Positions 1 to 11,764 of a stretch of DNA of 64,000 bases are shown here, in pieces. How positions within the stretch are numbered: the stretch's first letter is position 1; the number at the start of each line of letters is the position of its first letter. The notes under the pieces were generated by a model. The model was not told where the DNA came from. It saw nothing but the letters and a program-made list of their open reading frames with translations, and made no database searches. The translations under genes were made by a program, and so were the position numbers. Source of the stretch: Heterohyrax brucei (lineage: Eukaryota; Chordata; Mammalia; Hyracoidea; Procaviidae); contig CM053141.1 of NCBI GenBank assembly GCA_028571685.1, positions 133,266,833-133,330,832 of the forward strand, in the 5' to 3' direction.

Positions 1-425
1 AGACTGAAATAATTGGGCACATTTTACTTTGAACACACACGCACAAATACACACAGACACATCTTGGACTTCTGAACATATATGGTTTTTTCCAGTTTGG
101 CTGTTTCTGGGAAATTGAATTTCCCTTTTTCCCTCTGCTGTTTAAGGGTTCAAAATCAGTGGGTAGTGGTAGAATAAGCTCTACAACCAACCTTGGAATT
201 ACCCTCAGCTCCTCACTTTTCTTCCTCACATCCACATATATATTCACCATGTCTAATCCCTAACCAAAGCCTTTTGACTCTAGCTCATACTGTAGTCTGA
301 GTCTGACCACTTATATTACCCAAGATGTAATGCTAGAGCATCAGTCTGGCCTAAGGAGTGCTTCTGACTGGCCGCTGTGTTTCCTGTCTTCCATTCTTCC
401 AGCCTGGTCTCTACCTAGCTGCTCA
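1..425. other. No recognised feature
   Basis: Single-copy-looking AT-rich sequence with a short CA-rich tract near 40-60. No gene or repeat family was recognised. Confidence 0.4.
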
Positions 426-429
426 TATG

Positions 430-815
430 TACCATTATTGGACATGAGTCAGCTCATGAGTCTCTGTTACTTGAAAGCATTCATTGAGTCCCTCCATATC
501 AGAGTAAACTCTAAACTCCACATGCCCTTGTGTGCTCATACCACTGCTGATCTCCCTGACTTGGTATCCTAATATTCTCTCCCATTTTCTCTCACACTAA
601 GTTCACTCCCACCTCAGAGCTTTTATACTTGCAGTTCCTGCTACCAGGAGTCGTCGTCCCTTACATTTTTGTGTAACTTGGCCCATTTTTCCATTCAGGT
701 CTTTGTTCCAATGTCGCCTAAATACTGAGGCCTTTCTTGATCCACCATGTTTAAAGAACCAAGCTTTCTCCCAGTCAGACTCAGCCTGCCTTATTTTTCT
801 TTATTGTGCTGATCC
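430..815 (+). repeat. L2 LINE 3' region, sense, first part
   Basis: Resembles the L2 3' region: CT-rich text of the type 'cacctcagagctttt...cttgcagttcctg' and 'ggtctttgttccaatgtcgcct' is present. It appears to be continued by the L2 terminus at 1135-1245 after a DNA-transposon-like insertion. Confidence 0.6.
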
Positions 816-841
816 AAACCTGAAAAGATTTTGTATCCTTA

Positions 842-880
842 AGCCAGCCAGCCAAGTGCCATCAAGTTTGTATCCTTAGT
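842..880 (-). repeat. Tiny AfroSINE 3' fragment
   Basis: Contains the antisense AfroSINE tail signature 'agccaagtgccatcaag'. Too short for subfamily assignment. Confidence 0.35.
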
Positions 881-894
881 TACTGGTTAATTGT

Positions 895-1120
895 ATGATG
901 ACTCCATTAGGACTGTGTGTCTAGTCTGGTAGCCATTAGCCACCTGTAGCTATTTAAATTTAATAAATTAAAATGAAATGAAATTTAAAATTCCATTTCT
1001 TGCTTGTACTAATTGCATTTCAAGTACTCAGTAGCCGTATGTGACTGGCAGCCACTCTGTTGGACAGTACAGATATAGAACATTTACATTACCACAATGA
1101 ATCCTATTAGAAAGCTCTGT
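895..1120. mobile_element. Old non-autonomous DNA transposon-like element (hAT-like, family not certain)
   Basis: Has the layout 'tagccac..tgtagctattt' near the left and 'cagtagccgtatgtgactggcagccac...ttggacagtacagatatagaaca' near the right, a pattern familiar from ancient mammalian MER-type elements. It sits between two L2 parts. I cannot name the exact family. Confidence 0.4.
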
Positions 1121-1134
1121 GTTAGAATTGGACC

Positions 1135-1245
1135 TCGTCAAGGGCAGAGATCCTGTTTTGTTTGTTCACTGTTGAATGCCCAGTGACTGGGTCTGACACA
1201 TGGTGCTGAGTAAATACAAGTAAAAAGAATGAGTGCTGCAGAAAT
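1135..1245 (+). repeat. L2 LINE 3' terminus, sense
   Basis: The 'agggcagagatcctgttttgtttgttcactg' type segment followed by a 'cacatggtgctgagtaaata' end matches the diagnostic L2 3' terminus. Confidence 0.55.
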
Positions 1246-1259
1246 GGATGAACAAGAGC

Positions 1260-2230
1260 CTTTATGTATATATATATTTTTAGGAAAAGATACCCTCATC
1301 ACTTTAATATTTATTTTCAGTATCTCCAGATCCATAAATATGCTTACATTCCAACATTTAAACAATGAAAATATGTTTGTTAATTCATAAGGAGAAACTT
1401 GGGGGAATATTTAATCATCAAAATGGAATTTCTTTGACTTCTCCTCTATTTGGAATCTTTCACCTGATCTCTTTTGAGCCTTACCTGGGGACTCCATCCT
1501 TCAAATAAAGACCTTATCTGACTTCCAGGAGAAAGTTGCGTTATTTTTCTGGCCTTTGCTAAGCATGATAAACCATTGTTCAGTCTCTGTTTCCAGGTTG
1601 TATGCAGATATTTTTTGTAACTCTCACTAAGGCGGTAGTTTCCAAAAGTTAGAAATATGGAGTTCCTGTGCCCGCAGGTTGTTATTTATGCTTTTTCTAA
1701 ATTTAGTTTGGGAAAAATCATGATCTTTAGAAGTGTCTTGAGAATGCATGAATTTACAGCACCTTGTATCATCCAGGCTTGGTGAGATCTGCTGCAGTGT
1801 AATGAGTGTAGTTGAGTGTTGATTAAAAGCAGCACTTTCCCTCTGGCTTGCTTCAGAGCTAATACCCTTATAAATTGTTGCTATGAACTTCTGAACTCAG
1901 AGAAACTTCTGAATGTATGTAATGAATAGGGTAATCCAGAGCTTAGAATTTGTGTCTTCCCTAAAACAAATCACATATTGTTAAAAAAGTTTGTGTCAGC
2001 TTTTTGATGTTTTCTTAGACTGCTTTAATATTTATCAAACCATTCTGAAACCAGTCAATATAATTTATGTAAAGTTTTTAAAATTCTTCATTTAAAATTG
2101 CCTAGATAAGAAATCATGTAAGTATATTTGGAAATTATTTTTCAAATTGGAATAGTTTCAGAAAAGTGGTTTGTCTTTTTTTTATTTACCTTAAAACAAA
2201 ATATTAAATTATTTAAAGCCCAGAATAGTT
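1260..2230. other. No recognised feature
   Basis: AT-rich sequence of about 1 kb. No open frame with coding character and no repeat family was recognised. Confidence 0.4.
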
Positions 2231-2236
2231 TACTCA

Positions 2237-3640
2237 GTTGTTAGCTGCTGTCAAGTCGTTTCCAACTCATGACCCCATGTACTCTAACAGTGAAACACTG
2301 CCCAGTTCTCTGCCACTCTCACAATTGTTGCTGTGTTTTAGCCCATTGTTGCAGCCACTAGGTCAGTCCATCTCATCGAGGGTCTTCCTCTTTGTCAGTG
2401 ACCCTCTACTTCACCAAGGAGAACGTTCTCCAGGGACTGATCCCTCCTGATAACAGATCTAAAACACATGAAACAAAGCCTCACTGTCCTTGCTTCTAAG
2501 GATCATTCTAGCTATACTACTTCCAAGACAGATTTGTTTGTTCTTCTGGCAGTCCATGATATATTCAGTATTCTTCACCAACACCATAACTTAAAAACCT
2601 AGTAAAGCCCAATTCAAAGGCATCAGTTTTTCTTTGGTCTTTTTTGTTCATTGTCCAGCTTTTGCTGCAGTTTGAGGTGATTGAAAATACCATGGCTTGG
2701 GTCAGACACACCTTAGTTCCCAAAGTGGCATCTTTGCTTTTTAACACATTAAAGAGGGTGTTTGTGACAGATTTGCTCAGTGCAGTATGTCATTTGATTT
2801 CGTGGCTGCTTTTTCCATGGGGATTAATTATAGATCCAAGTAAAATGAAATCCTTGATGACGTCAGTATTTTCTCTGTTTATGTTGATGTTGCTTATTGA
2901 TTGACTTGTGAAGATTATTTTGTTCTTTATGTTGAAATGTAACTCGTACTGAAGACAGCAGCCTTTGGTCTTCATTAAGTGCTTCAAGTCCTCTTCTCTT
3001 GCAGCAAGCAACATGGCACAACTGTCAGTGAGTCTTCCACCAATCCTGATGGTGGATTTTTCTTAATATAGTCTGGCATTTTGGATTATTTGCTCAGCAT
3101 ATAGATCGAATAAGTATGGTGATAGGATACAATCCTGATTCATACTTTTCCTGGTTTCAAACTAAGTGGTATACTCTTAATTCTGTCTTACCGATTAGTT
3201 CTGTGTGAGCACAATTAAATGTTCTGGAATTCCCATTCTTTCCAGTGTTATCCATAATTCAAAATTATCCAAAAATCCATAATCCACACAGTCAAGTGGC
3301 TTTGCATAGTCAATAAAACACAGGTGAACATTTATCTGGTACTCTCTGCTTTCAGCCAAGATCCATCTGACATCAGCAGTAACATCCCTCATGCCATATC
3401 CTTTTCTAAATCCAGCCTGATTTTCTGACAGCTCCCTGTTGATGTATTGCTGTGCCCATTTTTAATTACCTTCAACAAAATTTTACTTGTATATGGTATT
3501 AATGATACTGTTAGATAATTTCCGCATTTCATTGAATCACTTTTCTTTTGGATGGGCACAATGTGGATCTTTTTCATTCAGTTGGCCAGGTAGCTGTTTT
3601 CCACATTTCCTCATGTAGATGAGTGAGTGCTTCTAGCTTC
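2237..3640 (-). mobile_element. RTE/BovB-type LINE fragment, antisense, reverse transcriptase to 3' tail
   Basis: On the minus strand, broken frames show reverse transcriptase signatures typical of BovB/RTE: an 'IVPIQKKSDSMKCGNYLTVSL' type block at 3577-3460, and 'CFIDYAKPLDCVDYGFLDNFELW' at about 3320-3240. The left edge 'gttgttagctgctgtcaagtcg' is the reverse complement of the RTE 3' tail that ends in '(acaac)n'. The copy is 5'-truncated with several frame breaks. Its left part is a close relative of the start of the element at 59570. No intact ORF remains. Confidence 0.85.
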
Positions 3641-3659
3641 TGAAGTCTAGATTCTAGAA

Positions 3660-5200
3660 ATTTATAATACTTGAATTATTGAAATAGTGTTAAAGCCTTT
3701 AAACATTTTAGTAAGTTTTATGTACAATGTATTGTTGCCCTGGATAACAATGAGATTATTTTTGATCTGTGAATAAAACAAATATACCTTGTAGACCCAC
3801 TATACCTTTTTGCATAAAACTTAATGAATTATTGTACAGTTTTTTTATTTAATCACATCTTATTAGGGAAATGCAGTAGGTGTCAGGGAAAAGTCAGATT
3901 AATCTTATTTTTGTTGGAAAAGTTAAAACTCAATATGTCTTTGAAAGATATGTGATAAGCTGCCCGTGAGTCTATAGACTTGGTACGTACCATGAGTTGC
4001 TAGCCATCTCTGGTCATGCTTTCAGCTTCTCTAGAGGAGGGAGTCATGCTACAAGGATTCCTATATATGGAAGAGACTACTGTCCCGGGAACCTGCCCAA
4101 TTTTAAGGATCTCTTTGTGCAGGCAAACGATTATCTGTGAGGTAGCTGGTCCCTTTAATGCAGAAGTGGGAAAGCATTGTTCCAGGGAGCACCTGTTACC
4201 ACCTTCCCACAGTTCTTTTTCAATTTTGTTGATATTTTGATGTCAGAATTGTTTTTGGCTTATTGAGAACTAAGTAGTAGTAGCATAGTCAGCCTTTCAG
4301 CTTGAAGGAGTATTCCACAACAGGCAGATATGTGAGAGTGCCCAGAAGCGTCTCAGATGTCTGTGCTGACACTAGCTGATGGGTTGCCTGGAACCCCGCT
4401 GCAGCTGTAGATCGGCTGGCTTCCCGACAGGCTGCACAGCCTGCAGCAGAAACTATAATTCCTTTTTTTTGGCTAAGGCCGATGATGGATAGGGCTGTGT
4501 TAGCAACTGAACTAAAAACTAGTGGTCTCCACTTTAAAGAAAATGAAAAAAACAAAATGTACTGGTCTGTATCAACTCTAGTACCTGGCACCGTGTGTAC
4601 TGTCTGCTCATGGAGGCATAACCTTAGGCTCTTAATCAGTGCAGATTGTAATCCTTTCTCTACCAGTTACTTGCTCTGTGAATTAATAAATGTAATTTAA
4701 ACTCTGAGGTTCTGTTTTCCTACCTCTAATACCCTGGGATAATTATACCAACTTGTCATGGCTGTTGAAAGTTTTAAAAGTTAGGCCTTATTATGAAGCA
4801 CCTGCGTGCGCATGGTAATTGCCCTAAAAGCAGTTATCGTCTCTTTAGCTTCATGAAATTCATTAGCTAGAACTCTGCTTGGAGAAGAAGAGAACTCCGT
4901 GTTGTTGGATTACATTCCTTTACTACTTAAATATTTTATTTTGTAGTGTCTCCATGAAATATTTCCAGGTATACTCTGAAAAAAGCATAATTATATGGGC
5001 CAGAGGTCCCCATTGTGTGAGGATAACTGGAAGAAGAAAAGAGATCGCTTACAGGCTGAAGACACTAAAATCTGGAACCGTGTTTAGATAGTAAATAGGA
5101 AAAAAGTCATCTAGGTGGAATTTCATGAGAAATTAAATTGAAACTCTAAAAATAAGTCTACTGGTGTCTCTACTGCATAAAATTCACCTTATACCTGTAG
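3660..5200. other. No recognised feature
   Basis: About 1.5 kb of AT-rich single-copy-looking sequence. Overlapping 70-100 codon open frames here show no family resemblance. Confidence 0.4.
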
Positions 5201-5204
5201 GATG

Positions 5205-5406
5205 AATGTTAGTCATGTCAAGTCAGTTCTAATTCATGACAACTTCACTTGTACCGAGTAGAACTGCTCCATAGGGTATTCAAGGCTGTGACCTTTTGGT
5301 AGCAAACCTTGAAGCCTATCTTCAAAGGCACCCCGGAGTGGGTTCAAACTGCCAACTGGTTGGCTAGTACCCAAACACTTGACTGTTTGTACCATCCAGG
5401 GGCTCC
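5205..5406 (-). repeat. AfroSINE, antisense, older subfamily
   Basis: Starts with the reverse complement of the 3' tail ('gtcaagtcagttctaattcatgac') and ends with the complement of the tRNA-like head ('accatccaggggctcc'). It includes the extra 'ggctgtgacc...' central block of the longer variant. Confidence 0.85.
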
Positions 5407-5516
5407 TTAAAGTGAGGAGACATTTTCTTTTTTGACAAAATTATATAATCACATCATGTGAAATCTTTCATTTTGTTTGACTTTAGAGACTATAATGACA
5501 GATGGTTATTTTTTGT

Positions 5517-5540
5517 AAAAAAAAAAAAAAAAAAAAAAAA
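5517..5540. repeat. Poly(A) tract, 24 bases
   Basis: Uninterrupted A run, not attached to a recognised retroposon. Confidence 0.9.
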
Positions 5541-5816
5541 GTGTTGGGCTTTCTCAAGCTACCTGAAGTGCTTCCTGAGCTTCTGACAGTCAAATCATTT
5601 TCTTGTGAAACATCTATCTCACCACCATGGTTGCTTATATTCCCTTCTGAAATTATCCTTGAAGGTAAATTGTGCCTGTTATAGATGAGAAAGTTGTGTT
5701 GCCTTCACCAAAATGCCTGTGAACACTGGGTGATGCAGTAGACATCTGCCAAGAATGTGAAATAAATTCAGGTGTTGTTGCTGGCTGAGCCATAAGGACC
5801 TAAAAAGATTACCAAT

Positions 5817-5945
5817 GTTACGGGTTGAATTGTGTACTGCCCAAAATATGTGTTGTAAGTCTCAACTTCCATGCGTGTGGTTATAATCCTGTTTGAAAAT
5901 GAGTTGTCTAGATCACTAAGACAATCAGTATGGCTCACCACAAAA
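5817..5945 (+). mobile_element. MaLR-like LTR fossil, 5' fragment
   Basis: Begins with 'tgttacgggttgaattgtgtac', the typical start of MaLR-type LTRs, and stops after about 130 bases. It is a short, old, broken remnant of a solo LTR with no internal region. Confidence 0.5.
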
Positions 5946-5949
5946 AAAG

Positions 5950-6930
5950 GTGTAGTGGAAATTTAGGAATTAGAGTGTTTTCTGCCCCCTAGGAATGGTA
6001 CTGGATGGAAAGAATAATGGTAGAGAGCCAGGTTTTTCCCTTTTTCAGCTCAGAAGTATTCAGAGGAACTAGTATTACATTTTGACTTGAAGTGAATTGA
6101 TTTACATTGTAATAGGAGAATTTTAAGGCTTATTGGTAAAAATGGAATGCTTAAAGTCAAAGAGCTCAAAGGCATGTTTACTGGTTACCATGTACAGAAT
6201 TAGATTAAATGGTGGGGAGGGAATGTAAGAATGTCTGCATTCTCCGCCCCCCCCCCATAACAAGAACTCAGTGAGCTAAGAATGCAGATGGAGTTTGACA
6301 GAACGGAGCAGGATGTGCACCTCAGGCTGAACTGAGCATGAACCGCACGTATTTGCCTCAGCGATGCCTTGATGTAACGAGAACAGCGAATGCAAGTGAG
6401 CTGAATAGAGCAGCAGCAACATGTGGTTCACTGTCTTCCTCTTGGGGGACGGAGTTCGATAAGAGTCTGGGGCCCAGACAAAAAATCTGCTCAAGAGGGA
6501 AAGAATGTGTATTTTAAAACATTAAGTTGAGCTTCCAGGGCCATGGAGCCTATTGCTGTCTTATCCACGTGGTTGCACCCAGTATCAGTAATTCCAGTCA
6601 TCGCGTATCTCTGCTGTTTTCCTTGTTCTGCCAGTTTGTGTTGCTGTCTGGAAAAATCTTGGTCTGGGAGGGGGCAGAGCTCCTTTTCGAGTCCCATGTA
6701 AAATGGCTGGGATTGACTTTGGCCTTAGCTGAAGTGGGCTCTCTTTGCCATACCTCACTCAGGAGAGTTAGGCCTGGGAGAAGGGAGAGTAGATATAGAA
6801 TTAAAAGTAAACACAGGTTTTTAATTTGAGCTTCTAACTTGATTTAGGTGCTGAGGATAGAGACAGAAGGAAAACAGAGAAACACCTAGAACAGTGCTAC
6901 CAGTTAAAAAAAAAAAAAATCTATTGCTAG
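5950..6930. other. No recognised feature except a short poly(A) at 6905-6918
   Basis: Single-copy-looking sequence. Frames of up to 100 codons on both strands overlap each other, which argues against either being real. Confidence 0.4.
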
Positions 6931-6934
6931 CCAT

Positions 6935-7030
6935 TAGAAAGCTATGTGCCTTCAGGCAAGTCACTAGGCCCCCTGGAACGCTTTCCTCTTTTTATAAATT
7001 GATGAGATTATGCTAGATAATCTATAATTT
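6935..7030 (+). repeat. MIR SINE fragment, sense
   Basis: The 'gctatgtgccttcaggcaagtcacta' block followed by a cctcttttat-type segment matches the MIR core. Confidence 0.5.
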
Positions 7031-7034
7031 TGTA

Positions 7035-7460
7035 AACAGTAGTGTCCAGTTGTTTTCTCCGATGAAAGGAAATACAGAAGAGAACAACAGTCAAAAGAGG
7101 AACATACGAGATTAGGGTTTGAACATAAAAAGAACCTCAAAAGATCCAGTGAATCATACTGGTGGTTCGTGTTCCCTTTGACTTCCTGCCTGCTTCATTC
7201 CCTCCTGGTACTAGGTCTTACTTGAGTTGTTCATTGATCCAAAATGTCTGTCATCTCACTTTCCTCAGTTCCCTTTCTGGATGTTGGAACCCTGAGCTCA
7301 GATGTTTTGGAATTGTGACTCTGGTTTTGATACACACTCTTCTGCAAAGTGCAGTATGTCCTGTATTTATTTCTAAATATTAAAGCATGATACTTATTTA
7401 TTTATGTATTTATGTATCAGGCTTTCTATAGTAGTGATGCATATAATTTGGGATACCTTC
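7035..7460. other. No recognised feature; short (TTTA/TGTA) run at 7394-7417
   Basis: Single-copy-looking sequence ending in a small imperfect tetranucleotide run. Confidence 0.4.
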
Positions 7461-7462
7461 CG

Positions 7463-7518
7463 TGACTATAGGGTCACTATGAGTCAAAGTTGACTTGAAG
7501 GCGTTGGGTTTGGGACCA
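7463..7518 (+). repeat. AfroSINE 3' fragment, sense
   Basis: Only the 3' end is present: 'gggtcactatgagtcaaagt' leading to 'ggcgttgggtttggga'. Confidence 0.7.
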
Positions 7519-7589
7519 TGACTAAGCCCAAATTAGCTTCTAATAGAAGGCTCCATACTTGGTTTCACTGTTTCATTCATTAACACTTT

Positions 7590-7800
7590 CATTCGTTAAG
7601 AAAATTCTTGAGTGATTTCCTATAGGCCAAACTCTGTGCCAGGCACTGTGTATTATAGCATATGTAACATCTCATCATTGGGAAGCAGATGTGTAGGGGG
7701 CAGATGTATGAGCAGATGGTTACATTAAGTAATGAGAAGTGCATTAAAAGTAATTTGCTCAAGATTTCATAGGTGCACAGAGGAAGAAGCCTGTAGATAA
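7590..7800 (-). repeat. L2-like fragment, antisense
   Basis: 'ccaaactctgtgccaggcactgtg' preceded by 'ttcttgagtgatt' resembles the reverse complement of the L2 3' end; the right part is degraded. Confidence 0.45.
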
Positions 7801-8019
7801 TCTAGTCTTAAAGCCAAATGTAGAATTGATAATGTCCTGTAGTATGTAAATCCCAATCTGAACTTTTAAAGAGTAAGCATAAAAGATAAATTTATTAGGT
7901 CATTAGAGTCCAGTCAGAAAAATGGAAACCACTGTAACATTTCAAACAGGGGAAATTCGTACAAGGAATTGGACATGTTGATGATAGAAGAGCTGAACCA
8001 CCAAACAAGGTCAGATAAA

Positions 8020-8190
8020 CCAAAAAAACAAAATAAAAGCCACTGTTGTCGAGTCAATGCTGACTCATAGCAACACTGTAGGGCAGAGTAAACTGCTCTA
8101 TAGAATTTCCAAGGAGCACCTGGTGGATTCAAACTGCTGATCTTTTGATTAGAAGATATAACACCTAACCACTACACCACCAGGGTGTCC
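8020..8190 (-). repeat. AfroSINE, near full length, antisense
   Basis: Runs from an A-rich tail complement to 'accaccagggtgtcc'. It is flanked by imperfect direct repeats, 'aggtcagataa' on the left and 'aggtaagataa' on the right, consistent with a target-site duplication. Confidence 0.9.
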
Positions 8191-8199
8191 ATAGGTAAG

Positions 8200-8920
8200 A
8201 TAAGGCAACTGAAATTAGCAAAAGCCACTGCCATAAGGCTGAAAGGAGAGGTTTGTTATGACTTGGTGATTAGTACCACCTAGCACAAAGGAGATTGCTG
8301 CTGCTGCTGTTGCCTTATAGGAGCTAATGACATAAAGGGGGTATGTCCTGCCTCAGCGTCAGAGGTGAGAGAGAGAACAGTACCTTCTGCCTGCTCTCCA
8401 GTCTTCTGCCCAAGCTTGCTACTGGCCAACCCTACCTAAATGTCAGTGAGATGGTAAAGGAACTTAGGAAATATTGTTTCCTTAAGAACTGATCTGACAG
8501 TAAATAGATAAATGATTAGCCAAAGCTGGGAATATGATGGTTTGGGGATGTAATATGCAGACGTGACAACATAAGCCAAAACATCGGGACAGTGGACAGC
8601 ATAGAATATGCCCAAAACCTCAGTGTTGTTGAAGCCTCACGTGTGAATCAGAAATTGGCAGGAGCTGGAAGGGCAGGCTCACAGCAACCTGGGTTGCTTT
8701 GTGTTACTTGTGAAGAATCTAGCCATCTACTTATGGACAGTGGGAAGCTGCTGAAAGGTTTTTAGTGCTGAAGTGCCACAGTCATATCTGTACTTTAGAT
8801 CACTTTGACTCAAAGATCGGTTTAAAGAAGTGCAAGCCACTAACTAATTTCCTTGCTTCTATTCTTTTTCTCAAATTCATTCAAGAAAGCAATGAGAATC
8901 GGTAGTAAGAAATGATAGGA
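8200..8920. other. No recognised feature; small CTG run at 8298-8311
   Basis: About 700 bases of single-copy-looking sequence with no gene or repeat identified. Confidence 0.4.
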
Positions 8921-8925
8921 AGGTG

Positions 8926-9110
8926 TGTTGGTCATCTAGTGCTCCTCTAACAGAAATACCACAAGATAGATGGCTTTAACAACCAGTCTGATAAGCTGGA
9001 AATCCAAATTCAGGACATCACCTCCAGGGGAAGGCTTTCTCTGTTGGCTCTGGAGGAAGGTCCTTGTCATTAATCTTCCCCAAGACTAGAAGCTTCTCCA
9101 CACTTGAAAC
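8926..9110 (-). mobile_element. MaLR-like LTR fossil, partial, antisense
   Basis: Similar over its length to the start of the next element at 9264 ('catctagtgct...aacagaaatacc' and the 'ggctctggaggaaggtcctt' block). It breaks off and is followed by unrelated sequence. Old and broken. Confidence 0.6.
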
Positions 9111-9263
9111 ATGTAGAGAAGTCAGTGACTGACTGAGAAATGAATCAAGACTGGGACAGCAGGGAGCATCGTGTTTAGAGCCTTCAGAGGACAAAGTGTC
9201 AGATGGCACAAGTGTGGTTGGATTTGTGGTAGGAGGTGACTTGGTTGTGTTTAGATCATTGTC

Positions 9264-9952
9264 TTAGTCATCTAGTGCTGCTATAACAGAAATACTGCAA
9301 GTAGATGGCTTTAACAAAGAGAAATTTATTTTCCCACAGAAAAGTAGACTAAAAGTCTGAATTCAAGCATCAGCTTCCGGAGAAGGCTTACTCTGTTGGT
9401 ACTGGAGGAAGGTCTTTGTTGGTGATCTTCCCCTGGACTGGGAGCTTCTGAGGCCTGGGGACCCTTGGTCTAAAAGACTTGCTGTGCTCCCAGCAATGCT
9501 TTCTTGGTGTTATGAGGTCGCCAACTCTCTATGTTTCCCTTTCCTTTATATCCCAAGAGATTGCCTCAAGGCACAATACAGTCTTTTAGATTGAGTCCTG
9601 CCTCACTAACACAGGAGACCCTGGTGGTATAGTGGTTAAGTATGACATCTGCTAACCAAAAAGATCAGCAGTTCAAATCTTACCAGCTGCTCCTTGGAAA
9701 CTCTGTGGGGCAGTTCTGTTCTGACCTGTATGGTTACTGTGAGTCAGAATTGACTCAGGGGCAGTGTTTTTTGTTGTTGTTGTGTTGTTTTTTTCCACTA
9801 ACACAGCTATAGCCCATCCTCCCTCATTAATATTATAGAGGCAGGATTTATAGCATAAAGAAAAATCACACAATAGTGGGAATTATGGCCGAGCCAAAGT
9901 GATACACACATTTTTGGGGGTCTCATAATTCAGTCCATGACAGACATTTTCA
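9264..9952 (-). mobile_element. MaLR-like solo LTR fossil, antisense, carrying an AfroSINE
   Basis: Read on the minus strand it starts 'tgtcatggactgaattatg' and ends 'ctagatgactaagaca', giving the TG...CA ends of an LTR with a polyadenylation signal near the right side. No internal region is attached, so it is a solo LTR. It was interrupted by the SINE at 9615-9795. It predates that SINE; placental to early afrotherian age is inferred. Confidence 0.7.
9615..9795 (+). repeat. AfroSINE, full length, sense, with perfect target-site duplication
   Basis: Head 'gagaccctggtggtatagtg', central B-box-like 'agttcaaatc', tail 'gactcaggggcagtg' and a T/G-rich end. The 11-base direct repeat cactaacacag occurs at 9604-9614 and 9796-9806, marking insertion into the LTR fossil. 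Confidence 0.95.
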
Positions 9953-9954
9953 AA

Positions 9955-10495
9955 AGAAAGGGAGGGGAAAACAAATTGCAGTGGTTTAGAAGTAAAGCAA
10001 GACAAGAAAATGGCAATAGTGAATACAGATCTTTGTTTTGAGAATTTAAGATGACAAGTGTGAAAAGATGGTATGGAATCCAAAATTGGAGTGAGTTTTA
10101 TGTGTAGGCTGATGAGACTTCAGGATGTTCCTGGTCAGGTGGGAAAAGCCAGAGATGGGGAAAGTTGGGGACAGAGAGGTACGTAAGGGGCTGAGGGCTG
10201 GAGCCAGGCCGGGGAAGCCTGGAGGGATGTCCCACAACTGCTTACTGAGGAACTCAGCCTGTGCTCCAGAGACAGTGTATCTGAAATCCTGATGTTTGGC
10301 AAACAGCCCGCATAGTGTCTTCCCAGTTACAAGAAAAAGGCACTGTGTGTAATGAATTTAAGTAATAAACATTAACAAAAACTAGCAGTTGTATAGCACT
10401 TCACAGCGTACATACTGGGTTCAGTAGTTCACTTGAGTCCTATGATTATCTTATAACTGTGTGTGTGTATGTAAATATGTATTTATTTATGTGTG
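9955..10495. other. No recognised gene; TG/TA-rich run at 10457-10495
   Basis: Single-copy-looking sequence of about 500 bases. It ends in an imperfect TG/TATT microsatellite that abuts the next SINE. Confidence 0.4.
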
Positions 10496-10496
10496 T

Positions 10497-10686
10497 ATTG
10501 TTGTGTGCTATCAAGTGACTCATCGCAACCCTGTATGACACAGCAGAACTGCCCCACACAGCTTCCTAGGCTGTAATCTTTATAGGAGCAGATTGCTAGG
10601 GCTCTTCTCCCAAGGAGCTACTAGGGGGTTCGAACCACTCATCTTTCAATTAGTAGCCAAATGCTTTAATCGTTGTGCCACCAGGA
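10497..10686 (-). repeat. AfroSINE, antisense, longer older variant
   Basis: 'gtgctatcaagtgactcat' to 'tgccaccaggactc', including the central block 'ctgtaatctttataggagcaga' and a B-box complement 'gggttcgaacc'. Confidence 0.9.
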
Positions 10687-10717
10687 CTCGTTATACATGC
10701 AGACAAGCAAGTGTATG

Positions 10718-10826
10718 AATACACACACATACATAAATCTGTGTGTGTATATATATTCATGTATCTGTGTAAGTATAAATACAGTTATGTATGTATACAA
10801 GTACACATATACATATGTTTATGTTT
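10718..10826. repeat. Imperfect CA/TG/TATA microsatellite
   Basis: Alternating purine-pyrimidine sequence of about 110 bases ('acacacacatacata', 'tgtgtgtgtatatatat', 'gtatgtatacaagtacac'). Confidence 0.8.
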
Positions 10827-10892
10827 CATTGTATCTGGAAGAAGCCTTTTTTAGGAACCTGAGGCACAGAGCAGACGTAGCTTGCCAAATCC

Positions 10893-11095
10893 TGCACACT
10901 CCAGTTGCTGTTAATTCTAACTCATGGCGACCCCATGTGTGTCCAACTAGAGCTGTGCTTCACGGGTTTTTCAGCGTCTGACTTTTCAAAAATAGATCAC
11001 CAAACATTTCTTTTGAGATGTCTCTGGGGTGGACACCGCTCTCCAACTTTCTCATTAACAGCCTGGTCTTAACCATTTGCACTATCCAGGGACTT
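10893..11095 (-). repeat. AfroSINE, antisense, longer variant
   Basis: 'ccagttgctgttaattctaac' to 'gcactatccagggactt', diverged in the middle. The variant 'ggcgaccccatgtgtg' is the same as in the copy at 41163. Confidence 0.85.
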
Positions 11096-11593
11096 GTAAA
11101 TCTTGCACGAGCTGTACATAATTTAAACTTAGGTCTCCTGGCTTCAGGTTCCTAGCACCATTTTTAACAAGCTTGTCATTCTCGTAGATTGGCAGAGAGG
11201 GTCAGGTATGTAAGCAGTTCTCTTCTTTTTGCTTCCTGGTCCAGCAGGCATTTTAGCACCAAATGAGCTGAGTCCTCCTGGCACCTCTAATGTTCATGGG
11301 AGTAAGTGTTATCTTTGCCGTGGAGCCATTACTGGTTTTAGGGTGGAAGCTCTTCCCCTCCCAGCCTCCTGTGTTTGGATACCGTGGCTGCCCCAGATTC
11401 TGCCTACAAAGCTTCTCTGTTCAGGACATTTCCTTTCCATTGAGTGGAGAAAGTTGCCTCTAGGCTTCTCATGAAAATAGAGTTGCTGCAGATCTGATTC
11501 TGACTTGTCCCTTGCAGCCTTTTTCCTCCTTCTCAGACCCATCATTTTCTTCTACCAACTTTGCCCTCATTTTGAATATAGTGTATTCCAAGG

Positions 11594-11750
11594 AAACCCT
11601 AGTGGCATAGTGGTTAAGCGCTACAACTGTTAACCAAAAGGTTGGCAGTTCAAATCCACTAGGTACTCCTTGGAAATTCCGTGAGGTGGTTCTACTCTCT
11701 CTACGAGTTGGAATCAACTTGATGGCAGTGGGTTTGGTTTTGGGTTACAA
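11594..11750 (+). repeat. AfroSINE, full length, sense
   Basis: 'gaaaccctagtggcatagtgg', 'aaccaaaaggttggcagttc', 'gttggaatcaacttgatggc' and 'gggtttggttttggg'. It faces the antisense copy immediately to the right. Confidence 0.95.
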
Positions 11751-11764
11751 TATTCTAAAATCTG

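Noticed and set aside
3195-3577. Minus-strand frames with reverse transcriptase motifs as a possible host gene
   Set aside because: They are pieces of a truncated RTE LINE with frame breaks, not a domesticated gene.
9640-9700. tRNA-like A and B box sequences
   Set aside because: They are the tRNA-derived head of AfroSINEs, repeated across the window, without a cloverleaf; not functional tRNA genes.
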